Below are positions 1-5,790 of a stretch of DNA of 5,790 nucleotides, piece after piece. This stretch comes from Rubritepida sp. Its GTDB lineage: Bacteria; Pseudomonadota; Alphaproteobacteria; Acetobacterales; Acetobacteraceae. The notes beneath the pieces are model-generated. The model worked only from the letters and a program-made list of their open reading frames with translations, did no database searches and was not told the DNA's origin. The stretch is taken from the NCBI GenBank assembly GCA_028291485.1, contig JAQGHZ010000036.1, positions 1 through 5,790 on the forward strand, given 5' to 3'. Both the position numbers and the translations under genes were made by a program. How positions within the stretch are numbered: the stretch's first letter is position 1; every line of letters starts with the position of its first letter.

Positions 1-57
1 ACGAAGGACATGGACGTCCCCATCGCGCGCGTGTTCGACAAAGCGCTCTTCGGCCAT
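1..57 (-). CDS. 5' end of an unidentified gene running off the window's left edge
   Basis: An ATG at 57-55 opens a frame that stays open to the window edge and gives 19 residues, MAEERFVEHARDGDVHVLR. A good Shine-Dalgarno sequence, GAGGAAAG (72-65), lies 7 nt upstream, and a TTGACA hexamer lies further up. The position downstream of the phoB terminator fits the start of a new transcription unit. The fragment is too short to identify. The pattern of an acidic start, then V-E, then D-G-x-V-x-V-L resembles the N-terminal strand of enoyl-CoA hydratase/isomerase proteins, but this is only a guess. A caution is that the opposite plus-strand frame is also open here and has higher third-position GC over these 57 bases, so a plus-strand reading is not excluded. 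Confidence 0.4.
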   Translation of the reverse strand, partial: MAEERFVEHARDGDVHVLR

Positions 58-92
58 GGACTGGCTTTCCTCGTTCCAAACTTCGTTGCCGG

Positions 93-122
93 ACTTTCCC
101 GCCGCCGCAACGTCGCTGTCAA
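93..122 (-). promoter_or_regulatory. Possible promoter for the gene starting at 57
   Basis: A perfect TTGACA hexamer reads on the minus strand at 122-117. The region 17-18 nt downstream (99-93) gives only a poor -10 match, with GAAAGT at 18-nt spacing matching three of six positions of TATAAT. The location is sensible, between the phoB terminator and the Shine-Dalgarno sequence of the next gene, and would give a leader of a few tens of nucleotides. In alphaproteobacteria a strong -35 with a loose -10 is common. Even so, a single hexamer match in about 225 bases is weak evidence. Confidence 0.25.
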
Positions 123-283
123 CGGCCGGGCGTGCCCTGGAAGTCGCGATTCTGGCGGAAGCCCTGCAAACCCAGGCAAATGGCCAGATTCGCGCAAGGG
201 CCGACCGACCGGCAGGTCGGGAGGTTGTGCCTGGACGATCGAATTTGAGACAGGAGGGATGACCCAGACGCGGCGCACGGCCC

Positions 284-313
284 AAAAACAAGCGGCGCGG
301 TCAAACCGCGCCG
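284..313 (-). terminator. Rho-independent terminator of the pst-phoU-phoB operon
   Basis: On the minus strand an 8-bp GC stem (313-306 paired with 300-293) closes a 5-nt TTTGA loop. It is followed directly by a T-rich tract (TTGTTTTT after one C, ending at 284). It begins 31 nt after the phoB stop codon. No T tract follows the hairpin on the plus strand, so termination is expected only for transcription coming from phoB. Its position marks the 3' end of the operon. Confidence 0.85.
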
Positions 314-344
314 TCCGTTCCGTCCCGGTCATTCTCCAGGCGAA

Positions 345-1061
345 TCAGCCGTTATCGGCGTCCAGCGCGTAGCCGGCCGAGCGCACGGTGCGGATCAGAT
401 CCACCTCGCCATCGGCATTGATCGCCTTGCGCAGCCGGCGGATGTGCACGTCCACCGTGCGGAGCTCGACATGGATGTCGCGCCCCCAGACGGCGTCCAG
501 CAGCTGCTCGCGCGTGAAGACGCGCCGCGGATGCGAGAGGAAGAATTCCAGCAGGCGGTACTCGGTCGGGCCCAGGTGCAGCGCACGGCCGTTGCGCGTC
601 ACGCGGTGCGCGTCCTGATCCATTGCCAGGTCCAGATAGGTGATGCTGCCCTTGGCCGAGACGTTCGACGCCCGGCGCAGCAGCGCGCGGATGCGGGCCA
701 GCAGCGCCTCCACCGCAAAGGGCTTGGCGATGTAGTCGTCGGCGCCCGTGTCCAGCGCGCGCACGGCGTCCTGGTCCTCGGTGCGGGCGGTGACCATGAT
801 CACCGGCAGGTCGCGCGTCGCGGGGCGGCGGCGGATCTGGCGGCAGACCTCGATGCCCGACATCGCCGGCAGCATCCAGTCGAGCAGGACGAGGTCCGGC
901 TTGGCCTCGGCGATGCGCAGCAGCGCCTCCTGGCCGTCCGTCGCCTCCTCGACATTGAATCCCTGGCGCTCGAGGTTGTAGCGCAGCAGCGCGAGCAGCG
1001 CCGCCTCGTCCTCCACCACCAGGATGGTGGGCTTGCCGTTGCCGGTGAAGCCTTCGGGCAT
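345..1061 (-). CDS. phoB: PhoB, phosphate regulon response regulator (OmpR family)
   Basis: This is the DNA-binding response regulator of the PhoR-PhoB two-component system. Once phosphorylated under phosphate limitation it binds Pho boxes and activates phosphate-acquisition genes. The N-terminal receiver domain (about residues 10-125) shows the acidic pair in LVVEDE (E17, D18), the phosphoacceptor D61 in LLDWMLP, the switch threonine T91 in VTAR and K113 in AKPF. The C-terminal winged helix (about 140-235) contains LGPTEYRLLEFF, FTREQLLDAVWG and the recognition helix RTVDVHIRRLRKAI. The length of 238 aa is normal for PhoB. An upstream in-frame ATG exists at 1067, but the AAGGAGG sequence ends only 2 nt from it and lies 8 nt from the ATG at 1061, so I chose 1061. 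It is the last gene before the terminator, 13 nt after the phoU stop. The OmpR-family fold alone does not prove PhoB; the pst-phoU context does. Confidence 0.97.
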   Translation of the reverse strand: MPEGFTGNGKPTILVVEDEAALLALLRYNLERQGFNVEEATDGQEALLRIAEAKPDLVLLDWMLPAMSGIEVCRQIRRRPATRDLPVIMVTARTEDQDAVRALDTGADDYIAKPFAVEALLARIRALLRRASNVSAKGSITYLDLAMDQDAHRVTRNGRALHLGPTEYRLLEFFLSHPRRVFTREQLLDAVWGRDIHVELRTVDVHIRRLRKAINADGEVDLIRTVRSAGYALDADNG

Positions 1062-1069
1062 TCGCATTG

Positions 1070-1076
1070 CCTCCTT
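1070..1076 (-). promoter_or_regulatory. Shine-Dalgarno of phoB, overlapping the phoU stop
   Basis: AAGGAGG shares bases with the TAA stop of phoU (1077-1075). It is 8 nt from the ATG at 1061 but only 2 nt from the ATG at 1067. It therefore favours the downstream start and suggests translational coupling of phoB to phoU. Confidence 0.8.
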
Positions 1077-1797
1077 AGCCAGGTGGGTTGACCACGGCCG
1101 AGGACGAGATGTCCGCCTTGGGCCGCTCCTCCGTCAGCGATTCGCCGAGGACGGCGAAATGCACGCGCTCGGCGATATTGGTCGCGTGATCGCCGATGCG
1201 CTCCAGGTTCTTCGCTATGAAGAGCAGATGCGTCGCAGCGGTGATGTTGCGCGGATCTTCCATCATGAAGGTCAGCATTTCGCGGAAGATTCCGTTGTAG
1301 ATGCCGTCGATCGGCTCGTCGTTGCCCCAGACCTCGTCGGCCTTGGCGGCGTCGTCCTCGACCAGCGCGTCGATCGCGCCCTTGAGGTTCTCCTGCACCA
1401 GCTCGGCCATGCGCTCGAAGCCGTTCAGGCTGCCCATCAACGGCTGCTGCGAGACGACGATCGCCCGCTTCGCGCCGTTGCGGGCGTAATCGCCGATGCG
1501 CTCCAGATCCTGGCTGATCTTCATGCAGGCGATGATGAGGCGCAGGACGCCCGCCATCGGCTGGCGCAGCGCCAGCAGGCGGACGCAGTACTGCTCCACC
1601 TCGCGCTCCATCGCATCCAGCTGCGCGTCGCGCATCACGACCTCGGAAGCGAGGTCGCTGTCGCGGCGCACGAGCGAGAGGGCGGAATCGGCGACCTGCC
1701 GCTCCGCCAGCCCGCCCATGCGCGCGATCATCTCGCGCAGGCGCCTGAGGTCCTCTCCGTAGCTCGTCACGATATGGGTCCGCGGATTGCTCGGCAT
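1075..1797 (-). CDS. phoU: PhoU, phosphate signalling regulator
   Basis: PhoU is a cytoplasmic, membrane-associated helical protein. It links the PstSCAB transporter to the PhoR kinase, repressing Pho signalling when phosphate is ample, and limits uptake. The 240-aa protein shows the family's two repeats of a three-helix bundle. The matching metal-binding signatures are DLERIGDYARN (E99, D103) and NLERIGDHATN (E199, D203), exactly 100 residues apart. The N-terminal helix (about 12-43) and the R-D-x-x-L-D-x-M-E-x-E-V-E segment (56-68) are also typical. The length is normal; a roughly 20-residue polar, proline-containing tail follows the last helix. The ATG start is supported by GAGGAG (1809-1804), 6 nt upstream and overlapping the pstB stop. 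The gap to pstB is 10 nt, so the pair is likely coupled. Confidence 0.97.
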   Translation of the reverse strand: MPSNPRTHIVTSYGEDLRRLREMIARMGGLAERQVADSALSLVRRDSDLASEVVMRDAQLDAMEREVEQYCVRLLALRQPMAGVLRLIIACMKISQDLERIGDYARNGAKRAIVVSQQPLMGSLNGFERMAELVQENLKGAIDALVEDDAAKADEVWGNDEPIDGIYNGIFREMLTFMMEDPRNITAATHLLFIAKNLERIGDHATNIAERVHFAVLGESLTEERPKADISSSAVVNPPG

Positions 1798-1807
1798 CTC
1801 AGTCTCC

Positions 1808-2650
1808 TCAGCCGAACCGGCCGGTGATGTATTCCTGGGTCTTGGCGTGCTTCGGCGCGGTGAACATGGCCGCGGCCGGCGCCACCTCGATGAGCTCGCC
1901 CAGGTAGAAGAAGGCCACCTGGTCGGCGCAGCGCGCCGCCTGCTGCATGTTGTGCGTCACGATCGCGATGGTGAAGTCGCGCTTCAGCTCGTCGATCAGC
2001 TCCTCGATCTTCAGCGTGGAGATCGGGTCGAGCGCGGAGGTCGGCTCGTCGAACAGGATCACCTCCGGGCGCACCGCGATGGTGCGCGCGATGCAGAGGC
2101 GCTGCTGCTGGCCGCCCGAAAGACCCATGGCGCTGGCCTGCAGACGGTCCTTCACCTCGGTCCAGATGGCGGCGCGGGTCAGCGCCCATTCCACCCGCTG
2201 GTCCATCTCCGCCTTGGACAGCTTCTCGTGCAGGCGCACGCCGAAGGCGATGTTATCATAGATGGTCATCGGAAAGGGCGTGGGCTTCTGGAAGACCATG
2301 CCGATCTTCGAGCGCAGCTCGTTCAGGTCGACGCTGGCGTCGAGCAGGTTCTCGCCGTCGAGCAGCACCTCGCCCTCGGCGCGCTGGCCGGGATAGAGGC
2401 TGTACATGCGGTTCATCACGCGCAGCAGCGTGGACTTGCCGCATCCCGAGGGGCCGATCATGCCGGTCACCTGGCGGTCGGGGAGGTTGAGGTTGATCCC
2501 CTTCAGCGCCTTGGGCAGCGTCGGGCCGTAGTAGAAATCGAGGTTGCGGATCTCGATGCGGTTCTCGGTGTTCAGATCCGCGTCCGAGCGCACCTGCATG
2601 CCGCCGAAGCTGCCGCGATTCTCGAGACTGGCTTGGGTTTCGGTGTTCAT
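1808..2650 (-). CDS. pstB: PstB, phosphate ABC transporter ATP-binding subunit
   Basis: PstB is the cytoplasmic ATPase that energises phosphate import through PstC-PstA (phosphate-importing ATPase, EC 7.3.2.1). With the chosen start it has 280 aa. It shows Walker [10 protein letters not shown] (66-74), the Q-loop glutamine in [11 protein letters not shown] (Q121), the ABC signature LSGGQQQR (177-184), Walker B VILFDEP (197-203, catalytic E202), a D-loop SALDP and the H-loop histidine in IVTHNMQQ (H233). The FQKPTPFPM segment and the ...[16 protein letters not shown] pattern are characteristic of PstB rather than other importers. About 30 residues before the first strand form a polar leader longer than in E. 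coli PstB. Two ATGs lie one codon apart (2656 and 2650). An AGGGG sequence is 1 nt from the first and 7 nt from the second, so 2650 is preferred, although 2656 remains possible. Confidence 0.97.
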   Translation of the reverse strand: MNTETQASLENRGSFGGMQVRSDADLNTENRIEIRNLDFYYGPTLPKALKGINLNLPDRQVTGMIGPSGCGKSTLLRVMNRMYSLYPGQRAEGEVLLDGENLLDASVDLNELRSKIGMVFQKPTPFPMTIYDNIAFGVRLHEKLSKAEMDQRVEWALTRAAIWTEVKDRLQASAMGLSGGQQQRLCIARTIAVRPEVILFDEPTSALDPISTLKIEELIDELKRDFTIAIVTHNMQQAARCADQVAFFYLGELIEVAPAAAMFTAPKHAKTQEYITGRFG

Positions 2651-2665
2651 GACCATGCCCCTGGC

Positions 2666-3574
2666 TTACTTGCGTTTGCGCAGCAGGACGCGCGCGACGA
2701 TGTTGACGGAGAGGACGCCGAGCGTGACGAGCAGCGCCCCCGCCCAGGCGATGTCGATGAGGTCCGGGAAGCCCGAATTGGCCTGCTGGTAGATCGCGAT
2801 CGGCAGGCTCGCCATGGAGCGGCCGAGGCTCCAGCTGGTGACGCTGTTGCCGAAGCTGGTCAGCAGCAGCGGCGCGGTCTCGCCGGTGATGCGGGCAAAG
2901 GCCAGCAGGATGCCGGTCACGATGCCCGAGAGCGCCGCGCGCCAGGTCACCAGCACGACCATCTTCCACTTCGGCGCGCCGAGCGCCACGACCGCCTCGC
3001 GCAGCGTGTTCGGGATGAGCGTCAGCATGTCCTCCGTCGTGCGGACGACGACGGGGATGACGATGATGGCCAGCGCCAGCGAGCCGGCAAGGCCGGAGAA
3101 GCCGCCCATCGGCAGCACCACCATCTGGTAGATGAAGAGGCCGATCAGGATCGACGGCGCGGAGAGCAGCACGTCCGAGACGAAGCGCACCGCCTCGCCC
3201 AGCTTCGAGCCGCGCGCGTATTCGGCGAGGTAGGTGCCGACCAGCAGGCCGATCGGCGTGCCGATGGCCGTGCCGATGCCGGTCTGGATCAGCGAGCCGA
3301 TGATGGCGTGGACGAGGCCACCGCGCGGCGCGGTGTCGTCGCCATAGGTGGTCGGCTCGAATTCCTTGGTCAGCACGGTGAGGTCCAGCGCGGCGAAGCC
3401 GCGATAGAGCAGCGTGGCCAGGATCGAGGCCAGGAAGATCAGGCCGATGATGGTGGAGCCGACGCAGGCCCAGCGGACCAGACGGTCCACCATCTTGCGG
3501 CGGCGGCCGAGGGAGCGGGCCGTCGCCTGATCCTTGGCGGGGGCGGTCGCGATGTCGAAGGTCGTGGTGCTCAT
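2666..3574 (-). CDS. pstA: PstA, phosphate ABC transporter permease
   Basis: PstA is one of the two inner-membrane permeases that form the phosphate channel with PstC and contact PstB. The protein is 302 aa with six likely membrane segments: about 36-57, 87-116, 132-154, 159-177, 207-227 and 270-295. The cytoplasmic EAA loop, which docks on the ATPase, runs from about 193 and reads EAVVALGAPKWKMVVLV, followed by R-A-A-L-S-G-I-x-T-G and ARITGETAPLL, the usual PstA signature. The N-terminus is a polar, arginine-rich cytoplasmic stretch and the C-terminus ends RKRK, consistent with cytoplasmic tails. The start is 13 nt after the pstC stop. Its only Shine-Dalgarno-like bases are the GAGG overlapping that stop, 11 nt upstream, so translation is probably coupled to pstC. 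Confidence 0.96.
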   Translation of the reverse strand: MSTTTFDIATAPAKDQATARSLGRRRKMVDRLVRWACVGSTIIGLIFLASILATLLYRGFAALDLTVLTKEFEPTTYGDDTAPRGGLVHAIIGSLIQTGIGTAIGTPIGLLVGTYLAEYARGSKLGEAVRFVSDVLLSAPSILIGLFIYQMVVLPMGGFSGLAGSLALAIIVIPVVVRTTEDMLTLIPNTLREAVVALGAPKWKMVVLVTWRAALSGIVTGILLAFARITGETAPLLLTSFGNSVTSWSLGRSMASLPIAIYQQANSGFPDLIDIAWAGALLVTLGVLSVNIVARVLLRKRK

Positions 3575-3587
3575 GGAAGAGGGGGCC

Positions 3588-4541
3588 TCACTTCAGCCGC
3601 GAGCGGAGGAGCCAGCGCGAGGTCGCCAGCACGATGAAGGAGATCACGAAGAGCAGGAAGCCGAGCGCCAGCAGAGAGGACTGCTTGAGGCTGCCCATCA
3701 GGCTCTCCGGGAACTCCATGGCGACCACGGAGGCGATGGTGGTCGAGGGATCGAAGATCGAGGTCGCGATGCGGTTCGCGTTGCCGATGACGAAGGTCAC
3801 CGCCATGGTCTCGCCCAGGGCCCGGCCGAGGCCCAGCATGATGCCGCCCACCACCGAGACGCGGGTATAGGGGATCACGACCTTGTTCATCACCTCCCAG
3901 CGCGTGCAGCCGAGGCCATAGGCGCTCTCCTTGTACACGGCCGGGACGGTCAGGAAAACGTCGCGCATGGTGGCCGCGATGAAGGGCAGGATCATGATGG
4001 CGAGCACGACCGCGGCGGCGAAGAGCGAGGTGCCGGCGAAATTGTTGCTGTCGAAGATGACGCCGATCACCGGGATCGCTCCCAGCACCTCGCCGAAGGG
4101 AAGCTGGATGTAGTTCTGGATGATCGGCACCAGGATGAAGAGGCCCCACATGCCGAAGATGATCGAGGGGATGGCGGCCAGCAGTTCGATGGCGGTGCCG
4201 ACGGGGCCGCGGATCCATTCGGGCGCGAGCTCGGTCAGGTAGAAGGCGATGCCGAAGGCGGCGGGCACGGCGATGAGGATGGCCAGGATCGCGGTGACGA
4301 TGGTACCGACGACCGGCACGGCCGCGCCGTAGCTCTCGCGCCCCTCGACGGGGTTCCAGTCGGTGGACCAGAGGACGGGGAGGCCGAACTCCCGAAAGGC
4401 GGGCAGGCCGCCGATGAAGAGCGTCAGGATGATGGCGCCGAGGAGGCCGAGGACGAGGAGGCCGGCGCCGCGGCACAGCCATTCGAAGATCTTGTCCCCG
4501 ACCGCACCGCCGGCGCGTGGGGAAGTGACGGTTTGCTGCAC
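3588..4541 (-). CDS. pstC: PstC, phosphate ABC transporter permease
   Basis: PstC is the second inner-membrane permease of the phosphate importer and pairs with PstA. The protein is 317 aa, normal for the family, with likely membrane segments at about 26-46, 77-102, 114-141, 173-191, 228-252 and 288-310. Family hallmarks include the periplasmic stretch with W-N-P (62-64) and Y-G-A-A-V-P-V-V-G-T-I (71-81), AAIPSIIFGMWGLFIL (122-137), and the EAA loop KESAYGLGCTRWEV (204-217) followed by GLGRALGETMAV. The start is GTG, supported by AAGAGG (4554-4549) 7 nt upstream; no ATG lies nearby in frame. It is separated from pstS by 60 nt that hold a strong hairpin. The stop is 13 nt ahead of the pstA start. 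Confidence 0.96.
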   Translation of the reverse strand: MQQTVTSPRAGGAVGDKIFEWLCRGAGLLVLGLLGAIILTLFIGGLPAFREFGLPVLWSTDWNPVEGRESYGAAVPVVGTIVTAILAILIAVPAAFGIAFYLTELAPEWIRGPVGTAIELLAAIPSIIFGMWGLFILVPIIQNYIQLPFGEVLGAIPVIGVIFDSNNFAGTSLFAAAVVLAIMILPFIAATMRDVFLTVPAVYKESAYGLGCTRWEVMNKVVIPYTRVSVVGGIMLGLGRALGETMAVTFVIGNANRIATSIFDPSTTIASVVAMEFPESLMGSLKQSSLLALGFLLFVISFIVLATSRWLLRSRLK

Positions 4542-4548
4542 GCCGGAA

Positions 4549-4554
4549 CCTCTT
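4549..4554 (-). promoter_or_regulatory. Shine-Dalgarno fixing the GTG start of pstC
   Basis: AAGAGG lies 7 nt before the GTG at 4541. It begins 4 nt after the foot of the intergenic hairpin (4559), so the hairpin leaves it exposed while sitting right beside it. It supports GTG as the true start of pstC. Confidence 0.7.
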
Positions 4555-4558
4555 GAAG

Positions 4559-4583
4559 GGGGGCGGGCACGGCGCCCGCCCCC
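4559..4583 (-). promoter_or_regulatory. Strong stem-loop between pstS and pstC
   Basis: A perfect 10-bp, all-GC stem (4583-4574 paired with 4568-4559) encloses a 5-nt GCCGT loop. It lies 18 nt after the pstS stop and 17 nt before the pstC start. No T tract follows on the minus strand (the next bases are CTTCAAG), so it is not a classic terminator. Intercistronic hairpins after binding-protein genes of ABC operons are known to protect the upstream mRNA end from exonucleases or to cause partial termination, giving much more binding protein than permease. I infer that role here. Confidence 0.7.
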
Positions 4584-4601
4584 GGTCTACGCATCAAACG
4601 T

Positions 4602-5657
4602 TCAGGGGGTCCAGATAGAGGCGCCGGAGGGGTTCTTCACGGCGCTCCAGGCGGAGCGGATCGCGGTGTGCACCGCGTCCGGCAGCGGGATGTATTCGAG
4701 GCGACGGGCGGCCTCGCCGCCGTTCTTGAAGGCCCAGTCGAAGAACTTCATCGTGCTCAGGCTGCCCGCCACGCGGTCGGCGACCGGGTTGGTCGGCAGC
4801 AGGATGAAGGTCGCAGAGACGATCGGCCAGGCGGTCGCGCCGGGGAGGTCCACCATGTCGGCGGCGAAGTTCGGGGTCGACCAGTCGGCCGCGGAAGCGG
4901 CGGCCTGGAACGCCTCCATGGTCGGCTGCACGAAGTTGCCGGCCTTGTTGCGCAGCTGCGTCGTGATCAGGCGGTTCACCGTGGCATAGGCGTTCTCGGT
5001 GTAGCCGATGGCGCCCGGCGTGTTGCGGACGGCATTGGAGACGCCCTCATTACCGCGCGCGCCGTTGCCGACGGGCCACTGCACGCTGGCCGCCGCACCC
5101 GGACCCGACTTCCAGGTCTCGGAGACGCGGGAGAGATAGGTCGTGAACACGAAGGTCGTGCCCGAGGCGTCGGCGCGATACGCCGGCGAGACGGGCAGGT
5201 TCGGCAGGCGCAGGTCGCGGTTGAGCTCGACGATCTTCGCGTCGTTCCAGCGGGTGATGCGGCCCATGAAGAGGTCGACCACGACTTCCGGCGTCAGCTT
5301 CAGCGCGTTGTCGGCCACGCCCGGCAGGTTCACGATCAGCACGACCGAGCCCATGACCGTCGGGAACTGCAGCAGGCTGCGCTCGCGGAGCTGCTCGGCC
5401 GGCAGCGGGGCGTCGGAGGCGCCGAAATCGACGGTGCGGTTGGTGATCTGGTTGATGCCACCGCCCGAGCCGATCGACTGGTAGTTCAGCTGGACGCCGG
5501 CGCCCTCGCGGGCGGCCTGGCCCCAGCGCTCATAGACGGGGCGGGGAAAGCTGGCGCCGGCGCCGGTGATGGCGGCGAGCTGCGCGAAGCTGGGACGGGA
5601 CATCACGGGCGCGGCCGCCACGCCAGCGGCGAGGGCCAGAAGGTTGCGTCGATTCAC
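4602..5657 (-). CDS. pstS: PstS, periplasmic phosphate-binding protein
   Basis: PstS captures phosphate in the periplasm and delivers it to PstC-PstA. Phosphate-pocket motifs are clear: GAGASFPRPVYERW (32-45), YQSIGSGGGI (59-68, S64), DFGASDAPL (77-85, D82) and RADASGTTF (161-169; R161, S165, G166, T167). The N-terminus MNRRNLLALAAG followed by small residues and S-F-A before Q26 looks like a twin-arginine (Tat) signal with cleavage after A25. No lipobox cysteine is present. The length of 351 aa is normal. The start is uncertain. An in-frame ATG at 5669 would add four residues (METL) but has no Shine-Dalgarno sequence, whereas the GTG at 5657 has GGAG 6 nt upstream and gives the typical compact Tat N-terminus. 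It is the first gene of the operon, downstream of a Pho box. Confidence 0.96.
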   Translation of the reverse strand: MNRRNLLALAAGVAAAPVMSRPSFAQLAAITGAGASFPRPVYERWGQAAREGAGVQLNYQSIGSGGGINQITNRTVDFGASDAPLPAEQLRERSLLQFPTVMGSVVLIVNLPGVADNALKLTPEVVVDLFMGRITRWNDAKIVELNRDLRLPNLPVSPAYRADASGTTFVFTTYLSRVSETWKSGPGAAASVQWPVGNGARGNEGVSNAVRNTPGAIGYTENAYATVNRLITTQLRNKAGNFVQPTMEAFQAAASAADWSTPNFAADMVDLPGATAWPIVSATFILLPTNPVADRVAGSLSTMKFFDWAFKNGGEAARRLEYIPLPDAVHTAIRSAWSAVKNPSGASIWTP

Positions 5658-5663
5658 TAGCGT

Positions 5664-5667
5664 CTCC
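5664..5667 (-). promoter_or_regulatory. Shine-Dalgarno supporting a GTG start for pstS
   Basis: GGAG (5667-5664) is spaced 6 nt from the GTG at 5657. It overlaps the alternative ATG at 5669-5667, which itself is preceded by no purine-rich sequence. The match is only 4 nt long, so support is moderate. Confidence 0.45.
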
Positions 5668-5740
5668 ATCGGACTGCAGGCGCCAGCGGGGGAGCCGGCT
5701 GCCTTCGGCGAAGCGGATAGGCGCCCAGAAAGACGGCGGT

Positions 5741-5769
5741 GTTTCAGATTTGTGAAGCTTATATGACTT
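5741..5769 (-). promoter_or_regulatory. Pho box (PhoB-binding direct repeats) upstream of pstS
   Basis: Reading the minus strand from 5769, three 7-mers recur every 11 bp: AAGTCAT (5769-5763), GCTTCAC (5758-5752) and CTGAAAC (5747-5741). The spacers are the AT-rich ATAA and AAAT. Compared with the known PhoB half-site CTGTCAT or CTGTCAC they match five, four and five of seven positions. The 11-bp period with AT-rich 4-nt spacers is the defining Pho box geometry. The site lies 71 nt before the ATG and 83 nt before the GTG of pstS. I could not place a convincing -10 element. A divergent gene beyond the right edge could also share this site. Confidence 0.6.
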
Positions 5770-5790
5770 AGACCTTTCGCCTAACTTGTC

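Noticed and set aside
205..220. 6-bp inverted repeat CCGACC/GGTCGG with a 4-nt loop
   Set aside because: Short, with no T tract on either strand and no link to a gene boundary; likely chance in GC-rich DNA.
252..261. AGGAGGG directly before an ATG on the plus strand
   Set aside because: Zero spacing between the Shine-Dalgarno sequence and the ATG is unusable, and no alternative start codon lies 5-10 nt downstream.
56..262. Plus-strand 68-codon frame with a somewhat protein-like N-terminal half
   Set aside because: It has no Shine-Dalgarno sequence and unremarkable codon bias, and it starts opposite a minus-strand start with a better ribosome site. It cannot be excluded entirely, but I see no positive evidence.
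10..372. Plus-strand open frame of 120 codons through the phoB terminator and phoB 3' end
   Set aside because: It runs across the terminator hairpin and into phoB on the other strand, no ribosome site precedes the ATG, and the composition after the first 20 codons is not gene-like.
444..1827. Plus-strand open frames opposite phoB and phoU (444-1091 and 1024-1827)
   Set aside because: They are shadows of phoB and phoU, overlap each other and have no domain resemblance.
1787..3637. Plus-strand open frame of 616 codons across phoU, pstB, pstA and the end of pstC
   Set aside because: It lies antisense to clearly identified genes. Its product is a low-complexity run of R, H, D, Q, A and G typical of shadow frames in GC-rich DNA, and it has no recognisable domain.
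3534..4556. Plus-strand open frame of 340 codons opposite pstC
   Set aside because: Antisense shadow of pstC, very rich in D, E, G, H and R, with no domain.
4668..5660. Plus-strand open frame of 330 codons opposite pstS
   Set aside because: Antisense shadow of pstS, whose motifs are unambiguous on the minus strand.
1..5790. Possible novel system, mobile element, CRISPR array or RNA gene
   Set aside because: All major coding space is explained by the pst-phoU-phoB operon. I saw no transposase, integrase, terminal repeats, repeat-spacer array, tRNA or rRNA signature on either strand.

Overview
The window carries a nearly complete phosphate-specific transport and regulation operon on the minus strand, in the order pstS, pstC, pstA, pstB, phoU, phoB. 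The DNA is roughly two-thirds GC by eye, with strongly GC-biased third codon positions and long antisense shadow ORFs. This, the pstSCAB-phoU-phoB order and the protein style suggest an alphaproteobacterium, most likely a Rhodospirillales/Acetobacteraceae-type organism. That placement is inference from style, not from a search.

Layout, following transcription (right to left). Positions 5790-5670 are the upstream control region. It holds three imperfect PhoB half-sites repeating every 11 bp (5741-5769). PstS (stop at 4602) is a periplasmic phosphate-binding protein with a twin-arginine type signal. A 60-nt gap with a perfect 10-bp GC hairpin separates it from pstC. The remaining genes are tightly packed: pstC (GTG start) and pstA are the two permeases, pstB is the ATPase, phoU is the signalling regulator and phoB is the response regulator. 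Gaps are 7 to about 15 nt, and several Shine-Dalgarno sequences overlap the stop codon of the preceding gene. The operon ends at an intrinsic terminator (284-313) just after phoB.

Beyond the terminator, 58-283 appears non-coding. It contains a TTGACA hexamer and a good Shine-Dalgarno sequence leading into a new minus-strand gene whose first 19 codons (57 to 1) are in the window.

How the genes work together: PstS captures phosphate in the periplasm, PstC-PstA form the channel and PstB powers import. PhoU couples transporter state to the PhoR kinase, and PhoB activates the Pho regulon, probably including this operon through the upstream Pho box. No phoR gene is in the window. Nothing here looks like an undescribed system: this is core phosphate-homeostasis DNA, and the points of interest are in regulation and start-site choice.
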